52,321 nucleotides of DNA from an uncultured Clostridia bacterium (lineage in GTDB: Bacteria; Bacillota; Clostridia; TANB77; CAG-508). The position numbers were made by a program, and so were the translations under genes. Position 1 is the first letter of the stretch. Each line of letters starts with the position of its first letter. This document shows positions 52,295 to 52,321 of the stretch, piece by piece. The stretch covers positions 1-52,321 of the forward strand of contig CAKPDZ010000003.1 in the NCBI GenBank assembly GCA_934149155.1. The letters run 5' to 3'. The notes beneath the pieces were generated by a model. It searched no databases, was not told the origin of the DNA, and worked only from the letters and a program-made list of their open reading frames with translations.

Positions 52295-52321
52295 TGAGCA
52301 AAACAGAACCGGTCCCAAATG
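52295..52321 (-). repeat. Dispersed palindromic element, copy D2 (cut by the window end)
   Basis: AAAACAGAACCGGTCCCAAATG repeats copy D1 in direct tandem. The right arm is beyond the window. Confidence 0.75.

Overview
The window is very AT-rich DNA from an endospore-forming, probably anaerobic member of the Clostridia (Firmicutes). Sporulation genes are present (spoVS, spoIIP, gpr, a split yabG, a stand-alone Spo0A-type DNA-binding protein), as are typical Firmicute housekeeping blocks (recA, recJ-relA, prmC, whiA-hemW, scpB, asp23-amaP, nusB-xseA-xseB, fhs, a T-box before aspS). A BadF/2-hydroxyacyl-CoA dehydratase activase-type giant protein, formate-THF ligase and oxygen-independent radical SAM HemW fit an anaerobe. 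I cannot assign a genus. An uncultured gut Clostridia lineage is my guess from base composition and the surface-protein style.

Layout. (1) 1-9629: the 3' portion of a giant secreted surface-protein gene (it starts before the window), built of about 24-25-residue 'YGGGN' repeats and broken by one frameshift near 2851. It is followed by a SipW-type signal peptidase and an overlapping paralogue that has lost its catalytic residues. (2) 9829-16800: a large two-ATPase activase/DUF2229 protein, a Bro-N/DinD-like gene, a CmpB-type membrane protein and an SGNH hydrolase. (3) 16834-18713 (minus strand): dapA and asd, facing ymdB and spoVS from a symmetric divergent promoter. (4) 20367-27211: an oligopeptide-binding protein, recA with a LexA-like box, recJ and relA. 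(5) 27374-31678: a four-gene cassette between relA and an MBL-fold hydrolase that are often near neighbours. It holds a camelysin/TasA-like protein, a signal peptidase fused to a polytopic membrane domain, a DUF5305-like protein, and a second protein with the same export signal and a C-type-lectin/FGE-like tail. (6) 32448-37008: spoIIP, a tiny Cys-rich ORF, nth, DUF4364, the Spo0A-C-like regulator, split yabG and veg. (7) 37094-46451: prmC, whiA, hemW, scpB, proS, asp23, amaP, DUF2273, nusB, xseA, an acidic membrane protein, xseB and a PAP2-related gene. (8) 46515-52321: fhs, T-box-aspS, gpr and a DUF4116 protein.

Non-coding structure is unusually rich. A dispersed 31-33-bp palindromic element (core GGGACCGGTTCTC) occurs seven times at four loci, mostly just after stop codons, with compensatory changes in its stem. 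Two separate MITE-like elements with 29-35-bp terminal inverted repeats lie at 42094-42247 and 51388-51582. Two intergenic regions carry 11-bp-period TGTAAYA direct repeats that look like PhoB/OmpR-family operators. The T-box before aspS appears to read AAC (Asn) rather than GAC (Asp), which suggests a non-discriminating AspRS.

The best candidate for an undescribed system is the pair of dedicated signal-peptidase loci: the giant repeat protein with one active and one dead SipW-type peptidase, and the camelysin-like, fused SipW, DUF5305-like and lectin-like cassette. I saw no tRNA, rRNA, CRISPR array or transposase gene.
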